Below are positions 1-6,313 of a stretch of 22,146 bases of DNA, piece after piece (the stretch's first letter is position 1; every line of letters begins with the position of its first letter). Under the pieces are notes generated by a model. That model saw only the letters and a list, made by a program, of their open reading frames with translations. It was not told the origin of the DNA and ran no database searches. The position numbers and the translations under genes are program-made. This DNA comes from Anaerolineae bacterium (GTDB taxonomy: Bacteria; Chloroflexota; Anaerolineae; SpSt-600), in the NCBI GenBank assembly GCA_028275425.1, contig JAPWUT010000003.1, positions 1 through 22,146 of the forward strand, written 5' to 3'.

Positions 1-134
1 CCTTCCGGGTCTGTGACCACTATGGCATGGACGTCGGTATCGGCTATGACCCTTACTACCTCCTGGAGAGGAGTTTCAGGACCACAAGAGATAACGCCTC
101 TGTGCATGATGTCTCTTACGAGCTTCTCTGCCAT
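1..134 (-). CDS. CBS-domain protein, N-terminal fragment (runs off the window edge)
   Basis: The minus-strand frame opens with an ATG at 132-134, preceded by a strong ribosome binding site (AAAGGAGG, about 4 nt upstream), and stays open to the window edge for 44 full codons. The peptide begins MAEKLVRDIMHRGVISCGPE and continues with a TPLQEVVRVIADTDVHAIVV stretch. This is the usual start of a CBS domain: an M-x-x-x-V-x-x-V/C-like opening strand, then T-P-L-x-E-V-V and an A-I-V-V-T-D strand. CBS pairs bind adenosyl nucleotides and regulate enzymes, channels or transcription. The partner domain lies outside the window, so the function is open. No promoter is visible between the gene and the upstream tnpB. 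It may be read from the promoter at 1460-1488 or by read-through. The family call is by pattern only. Confidence 0.72.
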   Translation of the reverse strand, partial: MAEKLVRDIMHRGVISCGPETPLQEVVRVIADTDVHAIVVTDPE

Positions 135-176
135 ATTACCTCCTTTGCGAAATGCCGTTCTGCAACTCATAGTCAT

Positions 177-1445
177 TTATTTCACCCCCTGCGGTGAAAC
201 AAATGACCGGCTGCTTCCTGCTTCCACGAGGGGCACCGGGCCAAGGCCCTGCAACCTCCCCTCTCCACAGGCGTTACTTCCCAGGGAACTCCCGGTAGGG
301 CCGTTGAGGGTGGCCAGCCCATATTGCCATAGATTGAGCGCCGCATTCCAATCCCGGTCTATCTCCAGCCCACACGCCTCACAACGGAAAACCCTCTGAG
401 ATAGAGGAAGCGGAGGACCAATCTCCCCACAGTTGGAGCATGTCTTTGTGGATGGAAAGTCCTGCGGCACTACAATTAGCCTTGCCCCATACCACTGACA
501 CTTATACTCCAACATCCGCCGGAACATCCCCCAGCTTGCGTCATAAATGGCCTGGGAAAGGCCCCCGTTCTGGGACATACCCTGCACATTTAAGCTCTCC
601 ACGACTATGACTGGCTTGGTTTTCGCCAGCCAAGTCGTGAGTTTGTGCAGGAAATCCCGACGGATGTTCCTAACCCTACGGTGCAAGCGAGCCAAACGCA
701 ATGAAGCTTTCCTGAAGTTCTGGGAGAATTTCTGCTTCCGGGAAAGCTGACGTGAACGCTGCTCCAAAAGCCGCAGGGCCTTCTTAAGAGGCTTCGGGGC
801 CTCAATCTTAGTGCCATCGGATAGCACGGCAAAAGATTCCAGTCCCAAATCAACCCCTACAATGTCCTCCGGGTTTCTGGCTTCCCTGGGTTCTGGGTCG
901 GGCCGCTCAACCACGCAAGTTAGGCTAACAAACCAACGGTCAGCCTCGCGGGAGATTGTGGCCGAAAGGATGCGGGCTTTCCCCGCTTGGATTAGCTCAA
1001 GGAGTTTATCGGTACGCTCTTTAGTGCGGACTTTGCCGATGCGGGGAAGCTTAACATGCCGAGGAGTAACTCGGATGGAGCCGGTCAGGCGGGCCTTGTT
1101 ATCATCCAGGCTTTTCTTTCGCTTGAAGCGGGGGAAGTTTGCCCTGCCTTCTCGCCAATTGCGGAAAGCTTTCTCCAGGTCTCGGAAAGCTTCCTGGGGG
1201 GCGCATTTGGATACTTCTACCCACCAAGGGGCATTTTCCCTTTTCCAGCGGTTCCATTCCTTGTGGAGCTGGATGGCAGAAGGGAAAGGGCGGCCTTGCT
1301 CCAAAGCTTCCCTTAGGCGGGCCAGGCCCCAGTTGTAGGCGAAGCGTGCGGCTCCGATGTGCTTGGCTAAGGCCATGTGGGCTTTTTGGTTTGGGTCCAG
1401 CTCAAAGCGGAAAGCTTGTTTTACTTTCACCGCCCACGGCTCCAT
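177..1445 (-). CDS. tnpB: RNA-guided endonuclease TnpB (IS200/IS605 OrfB family)
   Basis: TnpB proteins are RNA-guided DNA nucleases of IS200/IS605 elements and relatives of Cas12. Numbered from the ATG at 1443-1445 (422 aa), the N-terminal helix-turn-helix region carries the family opening KVKQAFRFELDPN near residue 8. The RuvC-like catalytic residues are present: D199 (VGVDLGLESF), E283 (VVESLNV) and D363/D365 (DRDWNAALNL). Zinc-ribbon cysteines are C336, C339, C355 and C358. The protein is therefore complete and probably active. A longer frame opens with TTG at 1481, but that lies inside the promoter, so I reject it. The ATG has a poor ribosome binding site. A GTG at 1428-1430 with GGAG 9 nt upstream is a good alternative and removes only five residues. 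The C-terminus (LGPVPLVEAGSS) is typical of the family. No tnpA is adjacent. Confidence 0.93.
   Translation of the reverse strand: MEPWAVKVKQAFRFELDPNQKAHMALAKHIGAARFAYNWGLARLREALEQGRPFPSAIQLHKEWNRWKRENAPWWVEVSKCAPQEAFRDLEKAFRNWREGRANFPRFKRKKSLDDNKARLTGSIRVTPRHVKLPRIGKVRTKERTDKLLELIQAGKARILSATISREADRWFVSLTCVVERPDPEPREARNPEDIVGVDLGLESFAVLSDGTKIEAPKPLKKALRLLEQRSRQLSRKQKFSQNFRKASLRLARLHRRVRNIRRDFLHKLTTWLAKTKPVIVVESLNVQGMSQNGGLSQAIYDASWGMFRRMLEYKCQWYGARLIVVPQDFPSTKTCSNCGEIGPPLPLSQRVFRCEACGLEIDRDWNAALNLWQYGLATLNGPTGSSLGSNACGEGRLQGLGPVPLVEAGSSRSFVSPQGVK
180..199 (-). repeat. Hairpin at the tnpB 3' end, likely IS right-end structure
   Basis: TTTCACC (180-186) and GGTGAAA (193-199) are perfect 7-bp inverted repeats around a 6-nt loop. 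They overlap the last codons of tnpB, and the stop is at 177-179. IS200/IS605 right ends carry such subterminal hairpins, which are recognised by TnpA and form part of the reRNA scaffold. It could also act as a weak terminator, but no T-run follows. Confidence 0.5.
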
Positions 1446-1459
1446 CCTGGCTGGAATAG

Positions 1460-1488
1460 ATGATAATAAAATCGCCAACAATTGTCAA
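1460..1488 (-). promoter_or_regulatory. Sigma-70-type promoter upstream of tnpB
   Basis: On the minus strand, TTGACA (1483-1488) and TATCAT (1460-1465) are separated by 17 nt. This is a full -35 match and a 5 of 6 match at -10. Transcription would start near 1453, just before the tnpB ATG at 1445. The -35 abuts the acsB terminator hairpin. The box may belong to the host (originally driving the CBS gene) rather than to the element. The sequence alone does not decide this. Confidence 0.7.
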
Positions 1489-1513
1489 CCCCCTGGCGTA
1501 ATGCCAGGGGGCT
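1487..1513 (-). terminator. Hairpin terminator after acsB
   Basis: CCCCCTGGC (1489-1497) and GCCAGGGGG (1503-1511) form a perfect 9-bp GC-rich stem around a 5-nt loop. A G-U and an A-U pair extend it at the base. It lies 11 nt past the acsB stop. The tail (TTGACAATTGTT) is only moderately T-rich, so termination may be partial. Confidence 0.65.
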
Positions 1514-1522
1514 TTGCTTGCC

Positions 1523-3808
1523 TTAGAACAATGGTGGCATTGTAAGGGCCGGGTGGCCTTTCTCCTCAAGGTAAGCCAGAAGTTCTTCTACGGTAGTGGC
1601 TACTCGCTCATCGGCAATTTTATCCAGAAGGTCTGGGTCACCTTCACGCTCACAAACCTTCTGAAGTTCTTCCTTCATGGTCTCCTTGAGGAAGCTGGAC
1701 ATCCAAACTATGCGCTTGAAGCCACCATCAGCCCGGATGAACTTCTTGGAAAGTAGGAAGTACTTCCCGATGCCCATCACGCCCGGGGTCTGGAGGCCAC
1801 CACCAGCCATCCCTGCCAAGGTAGAGAAGGTCATCCCGGCCGGGGTCATAGACGGGTCCTCTCGGCTGACTACCATGAAGCCATTGGCCTCAGGTATTAC
1901 CATCATTATGCACTCAAAGCACCCGCAGGCAGTCATCGGGTTCTCCATGATGGAATACATGGCCACTTGGTCAACGGTGCCGTGGGAAGCCTGCTTTACG
2001 AACCGGTTGACCCCTTCAAAGTAGCCCTTCCATTCGTCCAGGACTTTGCCCTTGGGGACAGGCTGGTTGGGGCCGGTTGGGTTAATCTGGTGGGAAGCCT
2101 TGCAGTCCAGCCAGTTGTAAGCCCCACAGAGGCCCAAGCGCTCAGGGCTTATGATGCACACATGGTTCGGGGCAAAGCTCTGGCAGAGGGTGCAGGAGTA
2201 GAACTCCTCTACGCTCTCGTCGGTCATCTCCTCCAGACGGCGGTTGCGGAAATTGTAGGCCTCGCGGGCTTTCTGGAGCCACTCGGCCATCAGGTCCTTA
2301 TCGGTGATAATCTTGACCTGAACTTTGTCCACAATGGCGCCGAAGTCGGAATGGAAGCGGGCATGGAGGATTTTGCCGAAGTGCTCCAGCTTGAAGCCGG
2401 CCTGAGCTGCTTTCTTGGAAATCCTTATCCAGGCAATGTCCCTCTGGCCGATGTGCTGGATTCCCGAAGCACCGTTTATGAAGTAGTGGATTTGGCGCTC
2501 CAGGACGGGTTCAAAGTCCTTCTGCATCTTGCGGCCGGCCACTTCAACGATTATGCCCATGTCCATGGCCCCGCCTTCCGGAATCTGGTCAAAATCGGGC
2601 CCTATGACTTCAACTTTGCCGTCTTCCACCTCTTCCATTGGCTTCATGTAGAGGTACTCAAAGCAGCGGGAATCCTTGCCACCGAACTCCACCCTCATGT
2701 CCTGGCGCCGCACCCTCTCACCTTCAAAGGCGGAGCCATACGGTACAGGGATGTCTATCTTGGCTATCTTGACCTTGACTCCTCGCACTTCAATGCATTT
2801 CTCCACAAGCCTCCTGGCCCTCTCCAGGTCATCTTTCCCCTCAATGTCGTCAAAGGGCATGGAGATGACGTGCTCATATTGGGTTACGCCTGTGGGCAGA
2901 ATCTGAGGGATGATGGTATCGGCAATTACTGGGAAGCCGTAGTTGATGGCACCGGCAGCAGTAGCATACTTCAAGTCGTCCACCTCGCCAAGGGCCAGGA
3001 CGAAGGCGAAGACCCTGTACTTGTTGTAGAGGAGGATTTCCTTAGCTTGGCCGGGCTTCAAGCCACCGAAGCTCAGAGCGGAGCGAGTGGCGAACCCCAG
3101 GGCATAGATGGCCGAGATTGTGTCAGTGCCGAAGGGGACGATGTAGGTATCGTAGCCCATCTCCACCCCTTCTTCCATAAGCTGGTGGATGATTGAACGG
3201 CCGTTGACGTTTCCGGAGAGGAAGATGAGGATGTTGCGCTGCTGAAGTTCGCGGATTATCTGGACGGCCACTTCGTTAGATTTGGCACAGCCGACGATGG
3301 CCGCAAAGCCCGGCATTCGCCCGTCCACCAACTGGATACCCCAAGCTCGCATCTGAGCATCGTCTATGGGGCCGTTGAGGCGGGTTCCCTCTTCTCCCTT
3401 CATGAAGTCGGGGGCAGTGAAGCTGGCCGAGGGGACATAGTACCCACCCCAGGTTATCTTTTCCGGCTCAAGGCCGTAGGCGAAGCGAATGCCCTCAATC
3501 GCTTCCTCAGCTAAGAGCGTGGCTGCACCGCAGTCCAAAGTCTCCCCAAGGTAAGGGAGCCAGTGTTTATCATCAGGGATGGGATGGAGAAGGCTTTTGG
3601 CTATCTCCAGGACTTTCTCCAAGTCCTTAAGCTTGGTAACCTGGATGCCGGTTAAGCCGTAAATGACCGGAAGGTAATAGGCAGTGTTGGGGAAGGCTAC
3701 CTTGGCCTCCGGGCCAAGTTCTTGGATTGCTTTCTGAAGCATCTTCTCGGCTTCGTTGACGATGTAGTTGGCGCCTCTTATGGCACGGGTGGCGATATAC
3801 CGGGACAT
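1523..3808 (-). CDS. acsB: Acetyl-CoA synthase (CODH/ACS complex, beta subunit)
   Basis: AcsB condenses CO from the CODH tunnel, a methyl group from the corrinoid protein and CoA to acetyl-CoA in the cytoplasm. The 761-aa protein has the full bacterial three-domain length (about 730 aa in Moorella); the extra length lies ahead of the A-cluster ligands. All A-cluster ligands are visible. The cubane cysteines are C539, C542, C551 and C561, with the same 3-9-10 spacing as the Moorella enzyme. The C628-G629-C630 motif holds the distal nickel. The N-terminal domain (about 1-345) that contacts CODH is present, unlike in the shorter archaeal CdhC. The ATG has a clear ribosome binding site (AAGGAGG, about 8 nt upstream). 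It is the last gene of the HMA-cooS-acsB unit, 85 nt after cooS. The AcsCD corrinoid protein and AcsE are not nearby. Confidence 0.98.
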   Translation of the reverse strand: MSRYIATRAIRGANYIVNEAEKMLQKAIQELGPEAKVAFPNTAYYLPVIYGLTGIQVTKLKDLEKVLEIAKSLLHPIPDDKHWLPYLGETLDCGAATLLAEEAIEGIRFAYGLEPEKITWGGYYVPSASFTAPDFMKGEEGTRLNGPIDDAQMRAWGIQLVDGRMPGFAAIVGCAKSNEVAVQIIRELQQRNILIFLSGNVNGRSIIHQLMEEGVEMGYDTYIVPFGTDTISAIYALGFATRSALSFGGLKPGQAKEILLYNKYRVFAFVLALGEVDDLKYATAAGAINYGFPVIADTIIPQILPTGVTQYEHVISMPFDDIEGKDDLERARRLVEKCIEVRGVKVKIAKIDIPVPYGSAFEGERVRRQDMRVEFGGKDSRCFEYLYMKPMEEVEDGKVEVIGPDFDQIPEGGAMDMGIIVEVAGRKMQKDFEPVLERQIHYFINGASGIQHIGQRDIAWIRISKKAAQAGFKLEHFGKILHARFHSDFGAIVDKVQVKIITDKDLMAEWLQKAREAYNFRNRRLEEMTDESVEEFYSCTLCQSFAPNHVCIISPERLGLCGAYNWLDCKASHQINPTGPNQPVPKGKVLDEWKGYFEGVNRFVKQASHGTVDQVAMYSIMENPMTACGCFECIMMVIPEANGFMVVSREDPSMTPAGMTFSTLAGMAGGGLQTPGVMGIGKYFLLSKKFIRADGGFKRIVWMSSFLKETMKEELQKVCEREGDPDLLDKIADERVATTVEELLAYLEEKGHPALTMPPLF

Positions 3809-3853
3809 CTCTCACACCTCCTTCAGGAGTTTTCCATCCACGGTTCAACTCGG

Positions 3854-3886
3854 AGCGGCGGGAGCCGCTTTTACGACCCCCGCCGC
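3854..3886 (-). promoter_or_regulatory. Alternative hairpins in the cooS-acsB spacer
   Basis: The 85-nt spacer can fold in two exclusive ways. AGCGGC (3854-3859) pairs with GCCGCT (3864-3869) around a GGGA tetraloop on the plus-strand reading. Alternatively GCGGCGGG (3855-3862) pairs with CCCGCCGC (3879-3886) over a 16-nt loop. Both stems are perfect. No T-tract follows on the minus strand, so a plain terminator is unlikely. An mRNA processing or stability element that sets the CODH to ACS ratio is possible. The structure is seen; the role is inference. Confidence 0.4.
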
Positions 3887-3893
3887 CTTAAAT

Positions 3894-5882
3894 TTAGGCT
3901 CCAAGCAAGCTTTTGGCGCTGTAAAGGCTGACTTCTTTGCCTTCCTCCAAAGCCTTCAAGAACTGGAGCATGAGCCGGTCGCCGCTCTTGCCGAACTTGG
4001 CCGGGTTGTACTCTTCAAGGCCGAGAGCAGCTCGCTTCTTGTCAATGTGCTCCAGAGCACGGCGGACGATTTCCTCCGGGTCCTCCACGAACTCCAGCTT
4101 CCCGCCGACGGTCCTCTCCCAGCCCTCGCTCATTATGCGCTGGACTTCCTCGCTGGCCTTTATGGGCGAGCCGACTCCGAACAGCACGTAGACGCCGGAG
4201 GCTGCAAAGTATGTGCCGATGGCCAAGGCCTTCTCGCTCATCCACTCCGGAGCGATGCCCACGGCCGGGAGGTCGGCGATGTCTTCACCCAAGCCGCCCT
4301 CGGTAGCCATCTGGCTGGCCACGGTGAGGATGCGGGTGTTATCAACGCAAGAGCCCATGTGGAGGACGGGAGGAAGCCCTGTGGCCTCGCAGATTTCCCT
4401 CAGCCCAGGACCAACTTCCTCCATCATCTCAGGGAGCATCATCCCGTACTTAGCGGAAGCAATGGCTCCACATCCGGTCTGAACCACCAGGACGTCGTTC
4501 TTAATAAGCTCCCTGACTATGTACTCATGGGCATAGTCCTGGGTGGAACGAGGGTTATTGCATCCCACAACGCCAGCAACCCCACGGATTCGCCCTTGGA
4601 TGACGGCATCGTTAAGTGGGCGGAAAGAGGCTCGGTAGTAACCGCCAAGGGCATATGTGATATACTCGTGGGAGAAGCCGGCTACGACTTCGGAGACGTG
4701 CTTGGGTATGCGCACCTTGCCCCGGTTGGGGAAGTTGTCAATGGCCATCTTGACCAGTTCTTTGGCGATTTCCAGGGCGCGGCTTTCATCAAATTCCACG
4801 TGGATAGCGCCCTTAATTCTGACTTTGGGGGAAGTGGTGACGAATTTGGTGTGGAACTGCTCGGCCAGTGGGACAAGGGCTTGCATTATGCACTGGACAT
4901 CCACTGCCATTAGGTCAACCGCCCCAGTAAGGAGGGCCAGCTCTTGGCTCAAGAAGTTCCCAACGGTAGGGATGCCCTGGCGCATCAAGGTTTCATTAGC
5001 GGTACAGCAGATGCCGGCAAGGTTTATTCCCTTCGCCCCCTTGGACCGGGCATACTCAATCAGTTCTGGGTCGTTGACGGCGAGGACCATCATCTCGGAG
5101 AAGAGGGGCTCATGACCGTGCACTATGATGTTAACCTCGTCCTCTTTGAGGGCTCCGAGGTTAGCCCTGGTCTTCAAAGGAGCAGGGGAGCCGAAGAGGA
5201 TATCGGTGATGTCGGTGGAGAACATTGAGCCACCCCAGCCGTCGGCGAGGGCACAGCGCATAGCACCCAAGAGCAAGTGTTCGGCATCCTGGTCGTTACC
5301 GATGTGGGTACGATGCAGCAGGTCTACTACTTCTCGGTCAATTCCCCTGGGGGCGATTCCGAGCTTCCGCCATATTTCCTGGCGGCGCAGAGGAGCGCGC
5401 TTCAGGTAAGTAAGCTCCCCTTTCTGCTGGCCGAACTCGGCCAGGATTTTGAGGGCTACATCGCGGGCTATTTCCTTCTCATCTCGGTCCCTGTAGGGAA
5501 CTCCCAAGATATCGGCCACTTCCAGAAGCTTCTGCAGGTCCTTCACCTGGTAATCGGGGGCTTCCCCTTCGGCGGCGGCCAGAAGTGTGAGGGCCATATC
5601 GCGGCCGTGGTCCCCGTGGGAAGCAGCGCCGGCTGCTATGGCCCTGGCCAGGTTGCGGGCTACTACTGTATCCAAAGTAGCGCCACAAACCCCGCGGGTA
5701 GTCTTGCCCACCAGGCGGCATGGGCCCATAAAGCAGTGCTTGCAACACGCGCCGTCCCGCCCTATCGGACAGGGCTTAATCTCTTCTGCCCTGGAGAATA
5801 CGGTCTCGTAACCCTCCTCTTCGGCGATGCGCAGCATCTCCTGGGCAGCTGGATCTATGCTTTTGTACCCGTTCCCGCTCAT
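3894..5882 (-). CDS. acsA: Ni-Fe carbon monoxide dehydrogenase catalytic subunit (CODH/ACS)
   Basis: This enzyme interconverts CO and CO2 at a [NiFe4S4] C-cluster and supplies CO to AcsB. The 662-aa length matches bacterial CooS/AcsA (about 640-675 aa). Near the N-terminus, C38 and C46 fit the intersubunit D-cluster, and C47, C50, C55 and C66 fit the B-cluster. C-cluster ligands are all recognisable: the HGH motif at 255-257, C292/C293 (GICCTANE), C331 (VDVQCIM), C441 (VVGCNNP), C471 (QTGCGA) and C512 (MGSCVDN). The ATG at 5880-5882 follows GGGAGG with 6-nt spacing. It lies 17 nt behind the HMA-fold gene and ahead of acsB, so it is the AcsA partner rather than a free-standing CooS (cooS is an alternative symbol). 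No cooC nickel ATPase lies in the window. Confidence 0.97.
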   Translation of the reverse strand: MSGNGYKSIDPAAQEMLRIAEEEGYETVFSRAEEIKPCPIGRDGACCKHCFMGPCRLVGKTTRGVCGATLDTVVARNLARAIAAGAASHGDHGRDMALTLLAAAEGEAPDYQVKDLQKLLEVADILGVPYRDRDEKEIARDVALKILAEFGQQKGELTYLKRAPLRRQEIWRKLGIAPRGIDREVVDLLHRTHIGNDQDAEHLLLGAMRCALADGWGGSMFSTDITDILFGSPAPLKTRANLGALKEDEVNIIVHGHEPLFSEMMVLAVNDPELIEYARSKGAKGINLAGICCTANETLMRQGIPTVGNFLSQELALLTGAVDLMAVDVQCIMQALVPLAEQFHTKFVTTSPKVRIKGAIHVEFDESRALEIAKELVKMAIDNFPNRGKVRIPKHVSEVVAGFSHEYITYALGGYYRASFRPLNDAVIQGRIRGVAGVVGCNNPRSTQDYAHEYIVRELIKNDVLVVQTGCGAIASAKYGMMLPEMMEEVGPGLREICEATGLPPVLHMGSCVDNTRILTVASQMATEGGLGEDIADLPAVGIAPEWMSEKALAIGTYFAASGVYVLFGVGSPIKASEEVQRIMSEGWERTVGGKLEFVEDPEEIVRRALEHIDKKRAALGLEEYNPAKFGKSGDRLMLQFLKALEEGKEVSLYSAKSLLGA

Positions 5883-5899
5883 AGCTTCCCTCCCAATGT

Positions 5900-6232
5900 T
5901 TAGTATTTCCTGAAGTCACCGGCCATTTCAATGTCGCGCCTATCGGTCTGGGTGATGCGCTTTATCACCTTGAACCAGGGGGAGTTGTCATCAATGTGGC
6001 GAGGCGGGCGAGGAACTTCAGGCTCTTTCCCAGGCTCGTATCCAGCTTCCTTAAGCTTCGCTTCCAAGGTGGCAGGGTTAAGTTTAGAGCTATCGTAGGA
6101 TACGATGACTTTTTTGAGCATGGAGCTGGCGTAAACGTCTTTCACCCCATCCAAGCTCAGAAGCAACTCCCTTACGTTCTTCACGTGGTGGTCGGCATAC
6201 ATTGAAGGCAGGTCAATTACCACCTTTTCCAT
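5900..6232 (-). CDS. Small HMA-fold protein without the CxxC motif, first gene of the CODH/ACS unit
   Basis: This 110-aa protein has a ferredoxin-like heavy-metal-associated fold at about residues 1-66: an opening strand (EKVVIDLPSM), LSLDGVKDVYASS, KKVIVSYDSSKLN and LEAKLKEAGYEP, as in copper chaperones. Where the family has M-x-C-x-x-C, it reads M11-Y-A-D-H-H16, so both cysteines are replaced (A13, H16) and two adjacent histidines appear. The tail (67-110) is charged and of no family I know. I chose the ATG at 6230-6232 because AAGGAGG sits 8 nt upstream. A GTG at 6250 in frame would fall at or before the likely transcription start. The gene shares one unit with cooS and acsB. A metal-handling or assembly role for CODH/ACS (nickel bound by histidines) is inference. 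A structural or regulatory subunit is equally possible. Confidence 0.85.
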   Translation of the reverse strand: MEKVVIDLPSMYADHHVKNVRELLLSLDGVKDVYASSMLKKVIVSYDSSKLNPATLEAKLKEAGYEPGKEPEVPRPPRHIDDNSPWFKVIKRITQTDRRDIEMAGDFRKY

Positions 6233-6252
6233 GGCCGTTTCCTCCTTCACAA

Positions 6253-6281
6253 ATTATACCAAATTAGACTGCATTTGTCAA
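6253..6281 (-). promoter_or_regulatory. Consensus sigma-70 promoter of the HMA-cooS-acsB operon
   Basis: On the minus strand, TTGACA (6276-6281), a 17-nt spacer and TATAAT (6253-6258) match the bacterial consensus in full. The predicted start near 6246 leaves a leader of about 14 nt that consists almost only of the ribosome binding site. This short leader leaves no room for a riboswitch. Confidence 0.88.
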
Positions 6282-6287
6282 ATTTGA

Positions 6288-6307
6288 GGGGGGCCAAAAG
6301 GCCCCCC
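6288..6307 (-). terminator. Hairpin terminator after fhs
   Basis: GGGGGGCC (6288-6295), AAAA and GGCCCCCC (6300-6307) make a perfect 8-bp stem with a tetraloop. It starts 6 nt after the fhs stop. The minus-strand tail is TCAAATTTG, which is short in T. Its place between fhs and a consensus promoter supports an operon boundary. Confidence 0.72.
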
Positions 6308-6313
6308 ATTGGT

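Larger units (their letters stand above)
135..1488 (-). mobile_element. Solo-tnpB element of IS200/IS605 type (outer limits only)
   Basis: The tnpB gene lies between the acsB terminator hairpin and the CBS gene, with no tnpA (Y1 transposase) beside it. IS200/IS605 elements lack terminal inverted repeats and make no target duplication, so the ends cannot be fixed by eye. The limits given are the maximum span between neighbouring features. A subterminal hairpin at 180-199, overlapping the tnpB stop, fits the right end of such elements. On family knowledge, the 3' end of tnpB plus the right end would encode a guide (omega/reRNA), but I cannot delimit it. Confidence 0.5.

Noticed and set aside
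13..399. Plus-strand frame at the window start
   Set aside because: It lies over the tnpB 3' end and the CBS start on the other strand, has no ribosome binding site and resembles no known protein.
1498..1502. TTAC in the loop of the acsB hairpin as an IS200/IS605 target site marking the element's left end
   Set aside because: This would require half of a perfect 9-bp terminator stem to come from the element; a plain terminator is simpler and four bases are weak evidence.
1967..3196. Long plus-strand frame (409 aa) opposite acsB
   Set aside because: A shadow of a highly conserved gene in which all A-cluster residues are on the minus strand.
3768..4913. Plus-strand frame (381 aa) across the cooS 3' end
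   Set aside because: Antisense to recognised CODH motifs; no ribosome binding site and no family resemblance.
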